Origin: a bacterium
Lineage (GTDB): Bacteria > CAIJMQ01 > JAADFP01
Direction of reading: 5' to 3'
Length of the DNA stretch: 16,162 bases
NCBI GenBank assembly: GCA_027021085.1
Contig: JALUVB010000033.1
Location: 1-16,162, forward strand
A program made the position numbers and the translations under genes. Below are positions 1 through 7,401 of this stretch, piece after piece. The stretch's first letter is position 1; every line of letters starts with the position of its first letter. The notes beneath the pieces were generated by a model that was not told where the DNA came from, did no database searches, and saw only the letters and a list, made by a program, of their open reading frames with translations.

Positions 1-125
1 GTTTAACTTTCTACTCTCTTTATGCTTCATGTATATTTTAGCGCCATGTGCTACTTTTCTTTTGGGTAAGTAAAGAGACATTAATGATGAACTTAGTAGC
101 GAGTAGCGGATAGATAGGATTATGG

Positions 126-145
126 ATTCCTGCTTTCGCAGGAAT
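126..145. repeat. 20-bp palindromic hairpin repeat, copy 1
   Basis: ATTCCTGC-TTTC-GCAGGAAT: perfect 8-bp arms around a TTTC loop, followed by GAC. Near-identical units lie at 13715-13734 and 13777-13796. Together they give the consensus TGGATKCCYGC-TTTC-GCRGGMATGAC, a form of short extragenic hairpin repeat that is common in many bacterial genomes. The arm changes are compensated between copies (CCTGC/GCAGG versus CCCGC/GCGGG), which suggests the stem is preserved. Confidence 0.85.
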
Positions 146-209
146 GACGGAGAAAGGGCAGTAAAAAGTAAATAGTGAACAGTAAACAGTAAGCGGTCAA
201 TGGTAACTC

Positions 210-318
210 GGTATCCTGGTTCCCGGGTAATCGTAGTTTCCTGCCTTCTTTCCCCCCACATCCGTCGGGAGAACGGGCAGGGTATCCGGGATACTTAACC
301 TTAAAAGTTGCAGATGGC
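210..318 (-). repeat. ~110-bp dispersed repeat, left copy
   Basis: Read on the minus strand, this starts with GCCAT 16 bases after the stop of the fucosidase-like gene, continues with ACTTTTAAGGTT, and ends with ACCAGGATACC. It matches 13539-13649 in the opposite orientation. By eye the distal 68 bp differ at only three positions, while the proximal ~40 bp are less conserved. In both places the element directly follows a gene end and has the same orientation as that gene. Confidence 0.85.
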
Positions 319-334
319 ATTAGAAATAACTTTT

Positions 335-1303
335 TCAAATTTTACTTCCCAGTTCTTTCAAGGATTTTAACTGTTCTATAAAGGGTTGGGGTATCTGTCC
401 ATCTCCTGCTATGGGTACGTCCCAGGTTATTACTCCTTCCTTGCTTATAAGATCCTTGGTATAACCATAAACAAACTCAATACTAAACCTGGGCTTACCC
501 TTCCCCCACCAGGAGCCAAGATAACCCAGTATATGAAATTGTGCCCCATTAACCCATCTCCCCGGACAGACGGGGAAAGCCAGGGATATCTCCCCTGCCG
601 TATAATCTTCGTATTCGGTAAGGGATATAACCGGGACCTTCACGCCGGGATTGAAGGTAACAAGACTATCAGGATTGCCTGCCTTTGCCGCGGCGGCAAA
701 ACTCTGGAAATTCGGTGGGTTGGAATGTTGATACATCTTCTCCGCATAGTAGCAACCGTCAAACCACCAGCCATGCACATTCTTCCCCCAGCGGGTAGAC
801 CATTCACGGACAATAGCTTCCCAGTTTCTCTGGAATTCTGATAACCGTTCGTCTATTCCCTCCACTATTTTATATCCCTTCTTAAGGTTCCATATCGGGG
901 CATCCCAGGTGGGGGTGCACTTGAGCCTTTCTATTGCTGTTAAATCCCTGGAGGGAGCATGGCTGGGTAAATAGACCATGAGTTTTATCCCCAGCGGATT
1001 GAGCGCAGTATATAAATCCCGGATTAAGTCCCGCCGGGAGCACTTGCTGGGCTTGATACCTACTAAGGAATCGTAGGTTTGGTTAGGTGAACAGTAATAC
1101 CCGGAAATTTGGCCGATAGTAATAAAATAGTAAACTGCCCCCACTTCTTCTAATTGCCTTGCAAGTCTCTCTACGTCAAATTGGTTAACAATTCGGTTCC
1201 ACTCTTCCGGGGTGGTATTCTCTCCGTTAGCAACGGTTTCGGCAAGATAATGGGTAAAAACTCCCCAGCCTGCAGTTTTGAACCAATCTGTGTCTGAACG
1301 CAT
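335..1303 (-). CDS. GH29-like alpha-L-fucosidase-like protein
   Basis: A 322-aa protein resembling short members of the alpha-L-fucosidase (GH29) superfamily. The N-terminal 'DWFKTAGWGVFTHYL' (residues 6-20) corresponds to the family's 'W(F)..gkfGiF.HWG' opening. 'HGWWFDG' (177-183) carries the aspartate (D182) at the place of the GH29 nucleophile. A later 'EDYTAGE' (232-238) may contribute acidic active-site residues, but I cannot assign the acid/base. There is no signal peptide, unlike the two upstream secreted partners, so it may act in the cytoplasm on imported fragments. It is shorter than classical fucosidases (about 430-500 aa) and has no C-terminal beta-sandwich. The start is supported by GGGAGGA seven bases upstream. 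It is the last gene of the minus-strand block. Substrate is unknown; 'fucosidase' is a fold-level label. Confidence 0.7.
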   Translation of the reverse strand: MRSDTDWFKTAGWGVFTHYLAETVANGENTTPEEWNRIVNQFDVERLARQLEEVGAVYYFITIGQISGYYCSPNQTYDSLVGIKPSKCSRRDLIRDLYTALNPLGIKLMVYLPSHAPSRDLTAIERLKCTPTWDAPIWNLKKGYKIVEGIDERLSEFQRNWEAIVREWSTRWGKNVHGWWFDGCYYAEKMYQHSNPPNFQSFAAAAKAGNPDSLVTFNPGVKVPVISLTEYEDYTAGEISLAFPVCPGRWVNGAQFHILGYLGSWWGKGKPRFSIEFVYGYTKDLISKEGVITWDVPIAGDGQIPQPFIEQLKSLKELGSKI

Positions 1304-1325
1304 AATTGTTCCTCCCTGTTTTTTA

Positions 1326-1713
1326 CTATCCTTTCGCTATCTGCTCCAATTCGGCAACATTTCGCCTGAGCAAACTATGCAGCTTTATTATACAGCTCGC
1401 TACCTCCCTACGAAAATCCTGCATCTTCCCGGGATTTAACTTCTTAAATAAAAGCACCGGGTTAGTACTGCCAAACCTATTCGGGATGCTCTCTATGATT
1501 TTTATGCTCGCCTCTCGTTCCTTAACCAGTTCGGGATTATCCTTTATTCTTTCACTCTCTCTTGGTTAGTTTATCCAAGGCAGTCAAATACCTGACATCA
1601 TCTATTCCCTCTCTAGCTGCCTTCCACTGGATAGTAAGAACTACCCCTGCCCGGTAAGGATAGGTGTAACCCTCGGACCAGAAGGTCTTTTTCAGTAAAA
1701 AAATCTCATCATT
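1326..1713 (-). pseudogene. Frameshifted C-terminal remnant of a glycosidase-associated gene (DUF4091-like)
   Basis: The gap between two intact genes holds a broken coding stretch on the minus strand. One frame, entered after an in-frame TGA (1714-1716), reads 'KKTFWSEGYTYPYRAG', then 'WKAAREGIDDVRYLTALDKL', and stops at a TGA near 1568. Moving one base gives a frame that continues smoothly as 'ESERIKDNPELVKEREASIK' and on to a TAG at 1326-1328. The motif W-x-A-x-R-E-G-I-D-D-x-R-Y-L is typical of the C-terminal domain (DUF4091-like) found at the end of many secreted glycoside hydrolases. No start codon or N-terminal domain remains, so about 120 codons of a much longer gene survive. It suggests the operon once had another enzyme. 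An authentic frameshift versus a sequencing error cannot be separated here, but the missing 5' part argues for decay. Confidence 0.65.
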
Positions 1714-1735
1714 TCAATAAACCTGACTTACTAAT

Positions 1736-2596
1736 CTACTCTTTTAGAATCTCAATAGTCCATGGGTTGGAAGTGTAGGTGTTTTTTATCTTTCCCCCTA
1801 AGATATTCGCCCGGAAAATAAGCCTCCCCTGGTCCCCGACATTAACATTACTTATTCTTCCCGGCTTAATCGCTTCAATAGTTACCTCTGCTTCCCATTT
1901 CCTCCCTTCTTTGTCGCTTTTCCTAAGCTGGATGTAAGGCTCTCCATTCAGGCTCACCGGATGTAAAAGGTAGGCTGAGAGTATATCTACGGTAACATCT
2001 ATTGCTGGTTCATCCAAAAACACCTTTATCTTGAATTTATCTCCTTTCCTCAGCTTCTCCCTTGTATCTACCGTCTCCACTACAATAGCATTCTGAGGGA
2101 TCTTCACCATTTTAATCCAGTCAAAGACAAATTTGCCCCCGTGAAAATCCATCCTGAGGAAAAATAATCCTCCATCCTTGTCCCCCGGGAACCTCTGGCT
2201 ATTGAGAACATCAAAAGTCCAGATACCGGGCAGATAACTTCCTCCCATGTTTACCATTCTCCTGCCTCCTCTGCTGCCGTTTATAACCACAAGTCCTTTA
2301 TAGCCAGGGATTGGCTCAATATCCTGTATGTACATCTGGAGATAAGGATAATCCCTGCTCCACTTTACATACTGGCCTGTACTTCCATTAGTGCCCTTAA
2401 TTTTGCTAAGCGTAGTCAATCCCCCTTCCGAGTCAAATTCCACCTGCCCCGTGCGCCAACCTTCAACAGTGCTCCAGTTTTCTTCCCAGAGAGTATTTTT
2501 ATCCGGGAAGGAAACCATTTCTGCCTGACTCTGGAAAACAGTAATTCCAAATAAGAAAACTACCCCTAAAAGGCAAGTAACAACTTTCCCTTTCAT
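1736..2596 (-). CDS. Secreted beta-sandwich protein of unknown function
   Basis: I do not recognise a named family. The start is placed at the ATG at 2596, which gives 286 aa, because AGGAGGGTGG lies just upstream and the residues from there form a clean signal peptide ('MKGKVVTCLLGVVFLFGITVFQSQA', hydrophobic core, AxA-like end). An upstream ATG at 2635 would only add a polar tail inside the preceding gene. The mature protein is rich in beta-type alternation. The first half ends in 'GGKFVFDWIKMVKIP', a pattern seen at the end of carbohydrate-binding jelly rolls ('..DWI.V'). The second half ('EKLRKGDKFKIKVFLDEP' onward) looks like an Ig-like domain. No catalytic motif is visible. It starts 13 bases after the stop of the 951-aa enzyme-like gene, so the two are probably co-translated. 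A role in binding or presenting glycan is inferred. Confidence 0.7.
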   Translation of the reverse strand: MKGKVVTCLLGVVFLFGITVFQSQAEMVSFPDKNTLWEENWSTVEGWRTGQVEFDSEGGLTTLSKIKGTNGSTGQYVKWSRDYPYLQMYIQDIEPIPGYKGLVVINGSRGGRRMVNMGGSYLPGIWTFDVLNSQRFPGDKDGGLFFLRMDFHGGKFVFDWIKMVKIPQNAIVVETVDTREKLRKGDKFKIKVFLDEPAIDVTVDILSAYLLHPVSLNGEPYIQLRKSDKEGRKWEAEVTIEAIKPGRISNVNVGDQGRLIFRANILGGKIKNTYTSNPWTIEILKE

Positions 2597-2609
2597 CTTA
2601 TCCACCCTC

Positions 2610-5465
2610 CTATTTTGCATAAACTTCCCATTCATTTACCTCGGTTATCCCCCGGCTTCGGTAAACTATCAACCGGAGTTTTACGGTTTTTATCGGGTGG
2701 AAAGAAAGCGCAATTCTCGTGGGTTCCGGTCCTATAGGGTCCAACCTCTGGTTCTTAACCTTTGCCAGGACAACCCATTTCCCTTCCTCGGGATTCCACC
2801 CCTGCACCTCATAATCCAGAAGGGCAGGAGTATAGATTACTGTCCTCCCCACGGTTACTTCTCTGGGAAACAGGAGTTCCAGCCAGGCCGGGAATTTACG
2901 GGAAGTATCATACCAGCCCATTCCATCGGTGATGCCATTTACTACCCAATGCAGGTTGGCGATATCTCCTTTAGGAGGATAATTCCCTGAGGACCTGAGC
3001 ATAGTTCCATTCCCTTCATAGGCCAAGTTGCCCGGCTTCTGAAGCCTGGACCGAAAAGTTTTTATTTCTTCCTGGACTGCTCTTATGTTCTTTAATCTTG
3101 GGAATTGGGGATTAGTGGTATAAACATGGGTTGCTACATAGCCAAAACTATCAGTAAAAGCACCATCTTTTAAGGGAATAACTCTATCTTCTGAAATAAC
3201 ATACAGTTTCTTATATCTCTTCAGAAACGGCTGGCTCATCCTGACTTTTATTGTATCTGGGGAGGTATTTACGGCAATAATGTAGATATTCCCCTCATAT
3301 TCCTTCAGCCAGGTAGTAATCTCCGGTTTCTCCGGTTTTAATTTAAGTTCCTTCCCCTTCCCGGGTGAGAGGATTACCTTCTCCAGGGATTTTACCTCTT
3401 TGTGGATATAGGGGATGCCAATTCTTAAGTCCGGATATTCTCCATATTCGATAAACATGTAAGGAGTAAATCCTTTTGCGCCACAGGCAAGGGATAAAAA
3501 CCACATGGTTCTTTCTTCAATATAGGTAGGCGGCCGCCCTTTAATCTGCCCGTAGTCTCCATAGTTAAATGCCTGCAAGGTCACCCACTTGGCCTTTCTC
3601 CCTTTCCCTACCTCATCAATTGTTCTCAGAAACATTTTTATCTTGCTCATATTAGTTATTTTTTGTCCTTTCACAGGAGAAAGGTAAGGGTCTGGGTTGA
3701 GAAGGTCAGCGGCCTCTATATACTTTACTATACCGTCAGGAGTATCGTTGGTGAGATAACAGAAACGATAAGGATCAAGGGACTTTACATACTCATACTC
3801 GGCTTTGAGCCAGGAAGGATTAAAATTGCCAACCTCTGGTTCATCCGCCAGGTAATATCCAATTAGCAAAGGGTCATTCTTTAAAGAAATAACCTTTTCT
3901 CTGATAGCCTTCTTTGCTTCTTCAGAAAGCCTATCACTCTCTTTATACTCTTTTGTCCCTGGTATGAGTCTGCGAATATCCATTCCGGCAAGGTGATAAG
4001 AACCTTCTCGTCCCAGGTTTACTTCCGGGGTGAAAATATCATCCCTCTTCTTTAAGTTGCTTCTCCACCAGCCGCCATACCAGCCAATAGCCAGGAAAGG
4101 TTTCCCATTTATCAAAACATTAAGATTCTTATCTATTCTTACCTCAGTACCATTTTGCGGAGGGGGCAGAACAGAAATGAGGGTTGTTTTACCCCCGATT
4201 TTCCCTCCTTTTTTCCCGAAAAGGGAAATGCTGAGTTCATACCTCCCCGTAGGAAGGTTTTTCGCGTCGTACCTGAAAAGGATTCTTTCTTTCGGAAAAT
4301 AAACCTTTTCTACTATTTTCTTGCCTGTCATAGACACCAGCAAGATATTTGCTGAGTCAATTTTCTTTATAACTTCTTTATTTATTTTAAAAAGTGCCTC
4401 TATTGTTTTTTCTTTCTGGGTGGGATAGATACTGTTGCGGTAAAAAGGTTTTATTATATCTACATCCACCAGGTGGTACTCAGTCTTAATCTCCTGAAAA
4501 CTGCTCTTTAATAATCTCCCCTCTTTATTTTTAAGCAGAAAGACTAAATTTCTTTTACCTAATTGAGAAACAGGGAAAGAAAATCCCACCTCATTCAAGC
4601 CGTAGGTAAGATCTTTTTCTTTTTCCACAACGATTTTCCCCTTTTCGTTATCTAAAACCTCCAAATTTATTTTTTCTCTTCTTTTCTTGCTGTAAATCGG
4701 AAGGGAAAGGTAAATATTCCAGGAACTGTTTGCCGGATAAACCGAGGCCTCTGCCTCTCCAATACGAATAGATGTATAAATATTTTTGTCAAATCTTAAT
4801 CCGGTAAGCGCAGCAAACTTAGCCGGTTGATGAAAACCTCCTACCAGGGGAACGAAGGTGGAAAGCTCTGTTTTCCCACCGGAAAATCTTGCCCGGGTTA
4901 GATTGAAATACCAGTTTTTCTTTGCTCCCGTAAGGTTAAGGGAACCAAAGGGAATAGCTACTTCCGCTGACCAGAAGTTTCTACCTTTATAGACTTTTAC
5001 CTGCCAGAAAGCATTCCAGAAAGAAGTTTTTATTTTGCCACCTTCTTTCCCTAAAAGGTCAAATTGGGTGCCCAGAGTATTAAAAGCAAACTGGTAATAA
5101 TCCTGGTGCTTCCCCCAGGGATCAAGAAAAATTTCTATATCATCATCAAACCAGACAGTTCCGTCTCTGTTTGTTACTTCTGCCTTGAGTTTCCCCATAT
5201 TATCTTCATAGGCAATTATGCCAAAAAAAAGATTGTTCTTATTGTAAACAACTTTAAAAATTGTTTTCTGGAAGGGGATATTCCCGGTATTAAGCAAGAC
5301 AAGGTGATATTCAGGAGTATTCTGCCATATTTTTTCTTTTAATTGACCGTCCAGAACTATTTTATCCGCAGTAAAGCTTGCCCTGACTTCTGGAGTCTCA
5401 GCATAAAGGGCAAATTCTCCCATAAAAACCAGGGCCAAGAAAAAAAATATCATTCTTTTACTCAT
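2610..5465 (-). CDS. Secreted CBM9-like / TIM-barrel glycosidase-like protein
   Basis: 951 aa, multi-domain. Residues 1-22 are a signal peptide ending in ALYA. Residues about 25-225 match the family 9 carbohydrate-binding (CBM9-like) pattern: 'LDGQLKEKIWQNTPEY', 'VVYNKNNLFFGIIAYEDN', 'WFDDDIEIFLDPWGKHQDYYQFAFNT' and 'WSAEVAIPFGSL'. Residues about 230-435 are beta-rich linker domains. From 449 ('LNVLINGKPFLAIGWYGGWW') to about 690 lies a TIM-barrel-like region with 'DPLLIGYYLADEPE' (E542 is a candidate acid/base) and 'RTMWFLSLACGAKGFTPYMF' near the end of the barrel; the nucleophile is not clear. The last ~130 residues ('GDIANLHWVVNGITDGMGWYDTS' and '...YEVQGWNPEEGKWVVLAKV') look like an F5/8 type C (discoidin) sugar-binding domain. 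AAAGGAG precedes the ATG. It follows the pseudopilin gene by 63 bases. It probably acts outside the cytoplasm on a polysaccharide. Some relatives of this kind are catalytically uncertain. Confidence 0.75.
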   Translation of the reverse strand: MSKRMIFFFLALVFMGEFALYAETPEVRASFTADKIVLDGQLKEKIWQNTPEYHLVLLNTGNIPFQKTIFKVVYNKNNLFFGIIAYEDNMGKLKAEVTNRDGTVWFDDDIEIFLDPWGKHQDYYQFAFNTLGTQFDLLGKEGGKIKTSFWNAFWQVKVYKGRNFWSAEVAIPFGSLNLTGAKKNWYFNLTRARFSGGKTELSTFVPLVGGFHQPAKFAALTGLRFDKNIYTSIRIGEAEASVYPANSSWNIYLSLPIYSKKRREKINLEVLDNEKGKIVVEKEKDLTYGLNEVGFSFPVSQLGKRNLVFLLKNKEGRLLKSSFQEIKTEYHLVDVDIIKPFYRNSIYPTQKEKTIEALFKINKEVIKKIDSANILLVSMTGKKIVEKVYFPKERILFRYDAKNLPTGRYELSISLFGKKGGKIGGKTTLISVLPPPQNGTEVRIDKNLNVLINGKPFLAIGWYGGWWRSNLKKRDDIFTPEVNLGREGSYHLAGMDIRRLIPGTKEYKESDRLSEEAKKAIREKVISLKNDPLLIGYYLADEPEVGNFNPSWLKAEYEYVKSLDPYRFCYLTNDTPDGIVKYIEAADLLNPDPYLSPVKGQKITNMSKIKMFLRTIDEVGKGRKAKWVTLQAFNYGDYGQIKGRPPTYIEERTMWFLSLACGAKGFTPYMFIEYGEYPDLRIGIPYIHKEVKSLEKVILSPGKGKELKLKPEKPEITTWLKEYEGNIYIIAVNTSPDTIKVRMSQPFLKRYKKLYVISEDRVIPLKDGAFTDSFGYVATHVYTTNPQFPRLKNIRAVQEEIKTFRSRLQKPGNLAYEGNGTMLRSSGNYPPKGDIANLHWVVNGITDGMGWYDTSRKFPAWLELLFPREVTVGRTVIYTPALLDYEVQGWNPEEGKWVVLAKVKNQRLDPIGPEPTRIALSFHPIKTVKLRLIVYRSRGITEVNEWEVYAK

Positions 5466-5528
5466 TTCTTCGCTCCTTTTTTAAAATATGGATATGTACC
5501 GGGGCTATGCACCTCGCCCACTTTTAGT

Positions 5529-6233
5529 CTACTGTGGCCATCCCCACAGGTTAGTATAGAGCCAATCTGGATATGGCTGGTAAAGCTGCTGACTATTTCT
5601 TGCCTCTACATGCCCATCGGCAAAAGCAGCATTGGCATGGCCACTGTGACGAAAACCTACATGGCCGAGATTACCATTAACTACAAAATACCAGCCTCCG
5701 TATGGCGAATCCCCTTTACTATCAGCAAATATCAAACGGGAAGAAGGAGCTCTAATCTGAGCCTCCCTGCTATATGCAATCAAGCCACCCCAATCCTCCC
5801 CCCCAATGTTATATCGGGGCATTCCATAATGAACTTCTAATTGATAAACTAATCTCCCAGTATTACTGGGGCATTTCAGAATGCCGTTCCGATACTTCAC
5901 TGGAATAACTCCCCAAGCACCGGGTGGCATATCGGGCATATTCAGCTCTTCCCGCATGATGTAGGGCCACCACTCCTGTCCATCTCCTCCAAACCTCTGA
6001 TTGTTGCGGTAAGGGGGAATCCAGCCGTTATAGTCCTGGAGGTAGAACTGCCAGCTCAAAATAATTTGTTTCAGGTTATTTTTACACACTGTACCTCTTG
6101 CCTGCTCCCGTGCTTTCTGCAAAGCGGGGAGCAGTATAGCTGCCAATATCGCTATGATGGCTATAACTACCAGAAGCTCTATCAGGGTGAAAGCCCCTTT
6201 TACTTCCCACAACTTATGGATCTTACCCATCAT
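5529..6233 (-). CDS. Type II secretion/type IV pilin-like pseudopilin with H-X9-DG tail
   Basis: 234 aa from the ATG at 6233. That start is chosen because GGGGAGGT lies five bases upstream and the ATG overlaps the lacI stop as ATGA; a start at 6260 would bury the ribosome-binding site. The N-terminus has a short basic leader, then '[37 protein letters not shown]': a prepilin peptidase site (before AF or F), the conserved Glu and a hydrophobic helix. Near the C-terminus '[18 protein letters not shown]' fits exactly the 'H-X9-DG' prepilin-type processing-associated motif. Such proteins are present in very many copies in Lentisphaerota, Planctomycetota and related genomes, often next to regulators and glycan enzymes. 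The fold suggests secretion or surface display after cleavage; the real task of this family is not established. Its translational coupling to lacI suggests joint control. Confidence 0.88.
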   Translation of the reverse strand: MMGKIHKLWEVKGAFTLIELLVVIAIIAILAAILLPALQKAREQARGTVCKNNLKQIILSWQFYLQDYNGWIPPYRNNQRFGGDGQEWWPYIMREELNMPDMPPGAWGVIPVKYRNGILKCPSNTGRLVYQLEVHYGMPRYNIGGEDWGGLIAYSREAQIRAPSSRLIFADSKGDSPYGGWYFVVNGNLGHVGFRHSGHANAAFADGHVEARNSQQLYQPYPDWLYTNLWGWPQ

Positions 6234-7312
6234 CTCGCACCTCCCCTTTTTCCCCGGCATTCACCGGGATTAACCTTTCCCACACTCTCCCGCACAATTA
6301 ATTTTGTCCCACAGGTTATTCTCTTAAAAATGGTAGAATCTCCGTCCTCAATCCTTTTTTCCAGGAGCTCCACGCTCAACCTTCCCATCTCCTCCATGCT
6401 CTGTTCTATGGAGGACAATGTAGGAGAAATATAATGGCAGGCAATGGTATTATCAAAGCCGACTATGCTAAGTTCCTGAGGAACCTGGATTCCCAGAGAA
6501 ATAGCCACCTTGATAAGAGAAATTCCGTAAGTGTCACCCGTGGTAATCACTGCAGTGGGAGGATTAGCCGAACTTTTCCATTTCTTCAGAATCTGGTGGG
6601 CATAATTCTCTATTTCTTTAACCCCTCCTACTTTTGCAGGAGGAAGATAAACATGTTCCTCGTTTATCGGAAGGCGGTAAAACCCCAAGGCTTGATAATA
6701 TCCTTCCAATCTCTCACGAACATGTATGGAAGAAGGCGCTGCTAATCCTTCAGGAGAGATTAATGCGAAAAAACCTATCCTGCGGTGTCCCAGCTCGTAA
6801 AGGTAAGAAACCGCTTGCCTTATGCCTCCCCTGTTATCCGGCATTACCATGTCACAGATAGTATTATCCAGAGCATAGTTCAGAAGAACCACAGGGACAT
6901 AATTCAAAACCTGCATCGCTTCTTCCTCCCTCACCCCCGCCTCGAGAATCACCCCGTCAATCTTGTTGTTCCAGAGCAGGGGAGGAAGACTTTTTTCCCA
7001 GGTCTCTACGATTACGTTTTTCCCCAACTTCTTCGAGGTTTCTTCAATCCCGACAAAAAACCTGTGGTAATAGGGGTCAGAGAGGTTAATTCGGGGAGGA
7101 ATAATATAACCAATATTCCCTGTTTTTTTCCGGTTCAGCTTTTTCTTTTTGAAGTAGCCTAATTCTTTTGCCTTGGATAGAATCAGCTCCTTGGTTTCTT
7201 CAGAGACACTTAATTCCTTTTCCTTTCCGCTCAGGACAAAAGAAACCGTAGTCTGCGAAACTCCTACTTCACGGGCAATTTTACTCTGGGTTACTGAAGA
7301 TTTTGCTTTCAT
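6230..7312 (-). CDS. LacI-family transcriptional regulator
   Basis: 360 aa. The N-terminal LacI helix-turn-helix is clear: '[47 protein letters not shown]' (residues 7-53). It is followed by a periplasmic-binding-protein-like sensor: 'GNIGYIIPP', '[24 protein letters not shown]', 'RLEGYYQAL', '[37 protein letters not shown]'. A polar tail of about 20 residues follows 'LIVRES'. By family it binds an operator as a dimer and responds to a sugar or sugar derivative; the ligand cannot be read here. It heads a minus-strand block of glycan-related secreted genes, which are its likely targets along with itself. A near-consensus promoter and a palindrome lie directly upstream. Confidence 0.92.
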   Translation of the reverse strand: MKAKSSVTQSKIAREVGVSQTTVSFVLSGKEKELSVSEETKELILSKAKELGYFKKKKLNRKKTGNIGYIIPPRINLSDPYYHRFFVGIEETSKKLGKNVIVETWEKSLPPLLWNNKIDGVILEAGVREEEAMQVLNYVPVVLLNYALDNTICDMVMPDNRGGIRQAVSYLYELGHRRIGFFALISPEGLAAPSSIHVRERLEGYYQALGFYRLPINEEHVYLPPAKVGGVKEIENYAHQILKKWKSSANPPTAVITTGDTYGISLIKVAISLGIQVPQELSIVGFDNTIACHYISPTLSSIEQSMEEMGRLSVELLEKRIEDGDSTIFKRITCGTKLIVRESVGKVNPGECRGKRGGAR

Positions 7313-7331
7313 AATAATTACCTAATTATTA
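7312..7331. promoter_or_regulatory. Perfect 9-bp inverted repeat in the lacI leader (candidate operator)
   Basis: TAATAATTA-CC-TAATTATTA, perfect arms with a 2-bp centre. It reaches from the first base of the lacI start codon to the first base of the -10 box, and includes the AGGT that would serve as ribosome-binding site. It could be an autoregulatory operator or an RNA hairpin hiding the start. It lacks the central CG usual in LacI operators and is very AT-rich, so an incidental palindrome is possible. Confidence 0.45.
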
Positions 7332-7359
7332 GTATAAACAAAAAATTAATACCTGTCAA
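7331..7359 (-). promoter_or_regulatory. Sigma-70 type promoter of lacI operon
   Basis: On the minus strand TTGACA (7354-7359), a 17-base spacer and TATACT (7331-7336) form a near-consensus housekeeping promoter. Start of transcription is expected near 7324, giving a leader of only about 12 bases with AGGT as a short ribosome-binding site. Confidence 0.7.
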
Positions 7360-7385
7360 GTCATTCGGGAAATTTCGGATGGAAA

Positions 7386-7394
7386 TGGTAAAAT
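7386..7394 (+). promoter_or_regulatory. Possible extended -10 promoter for the polysaccharide block
   Basis: TGG-TAAAAT fits an extended -10 element (TGn before the hexamer) on the plus strand. No good -35 is present. A start seven bases after the hexamer would fall at 7401, directly at the ATG at 7402, which has no Shine-Dalgarno sequence. This suggests a leaderless mRNA, but the evidence is one short motif. Confidence 0.35.
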
Positions 7395-7401
7395 GTAGCT
7401 G

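Larger units (their letters stand above)
1..334. other. Non-coding region with dispersed repeats
   Basis: I find no believable gene here; the open frames are repeat-derived. Positions 1-90 hold nothing I recognise. From about 94 there is a chain of short repeat words: a tagtagcgagtagcgg-type word (94-118), a perfect 20-bp hairpin (126-145), an agtaaacagtaag-type word (about 160-196) and a ~110-bp element (210-318). Each has a relative, mostly in reverse orientation, in the gap at 13538-13919. No T-rich terminator is visible after the fucosidase-like gene that ends at 335. Confidence 0.75.

Noticed and set aside
120-338. Minus-strand open frame of 72 aa ending in 'RHSCESRNP'
   Set aside because: The sequence is made of the dispersed hairpin and the ~110-bp repeat; the 'HSCESRNP'-type tail is the usual translation artefact of this hairpin.
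386-841. Plus-strand open frame of 151 aa
   Set aside because: It lies opposite the fucosidase-like gene, has no domain pattern, and the minus-strand reading has family motifs and a good ribosome-binding site.
1306-1569. Plus-strand 87-aa open frame
   Set aside because: It is antisense to the glycosidase remnant, whose minus-strand reading shows conserved motifs.
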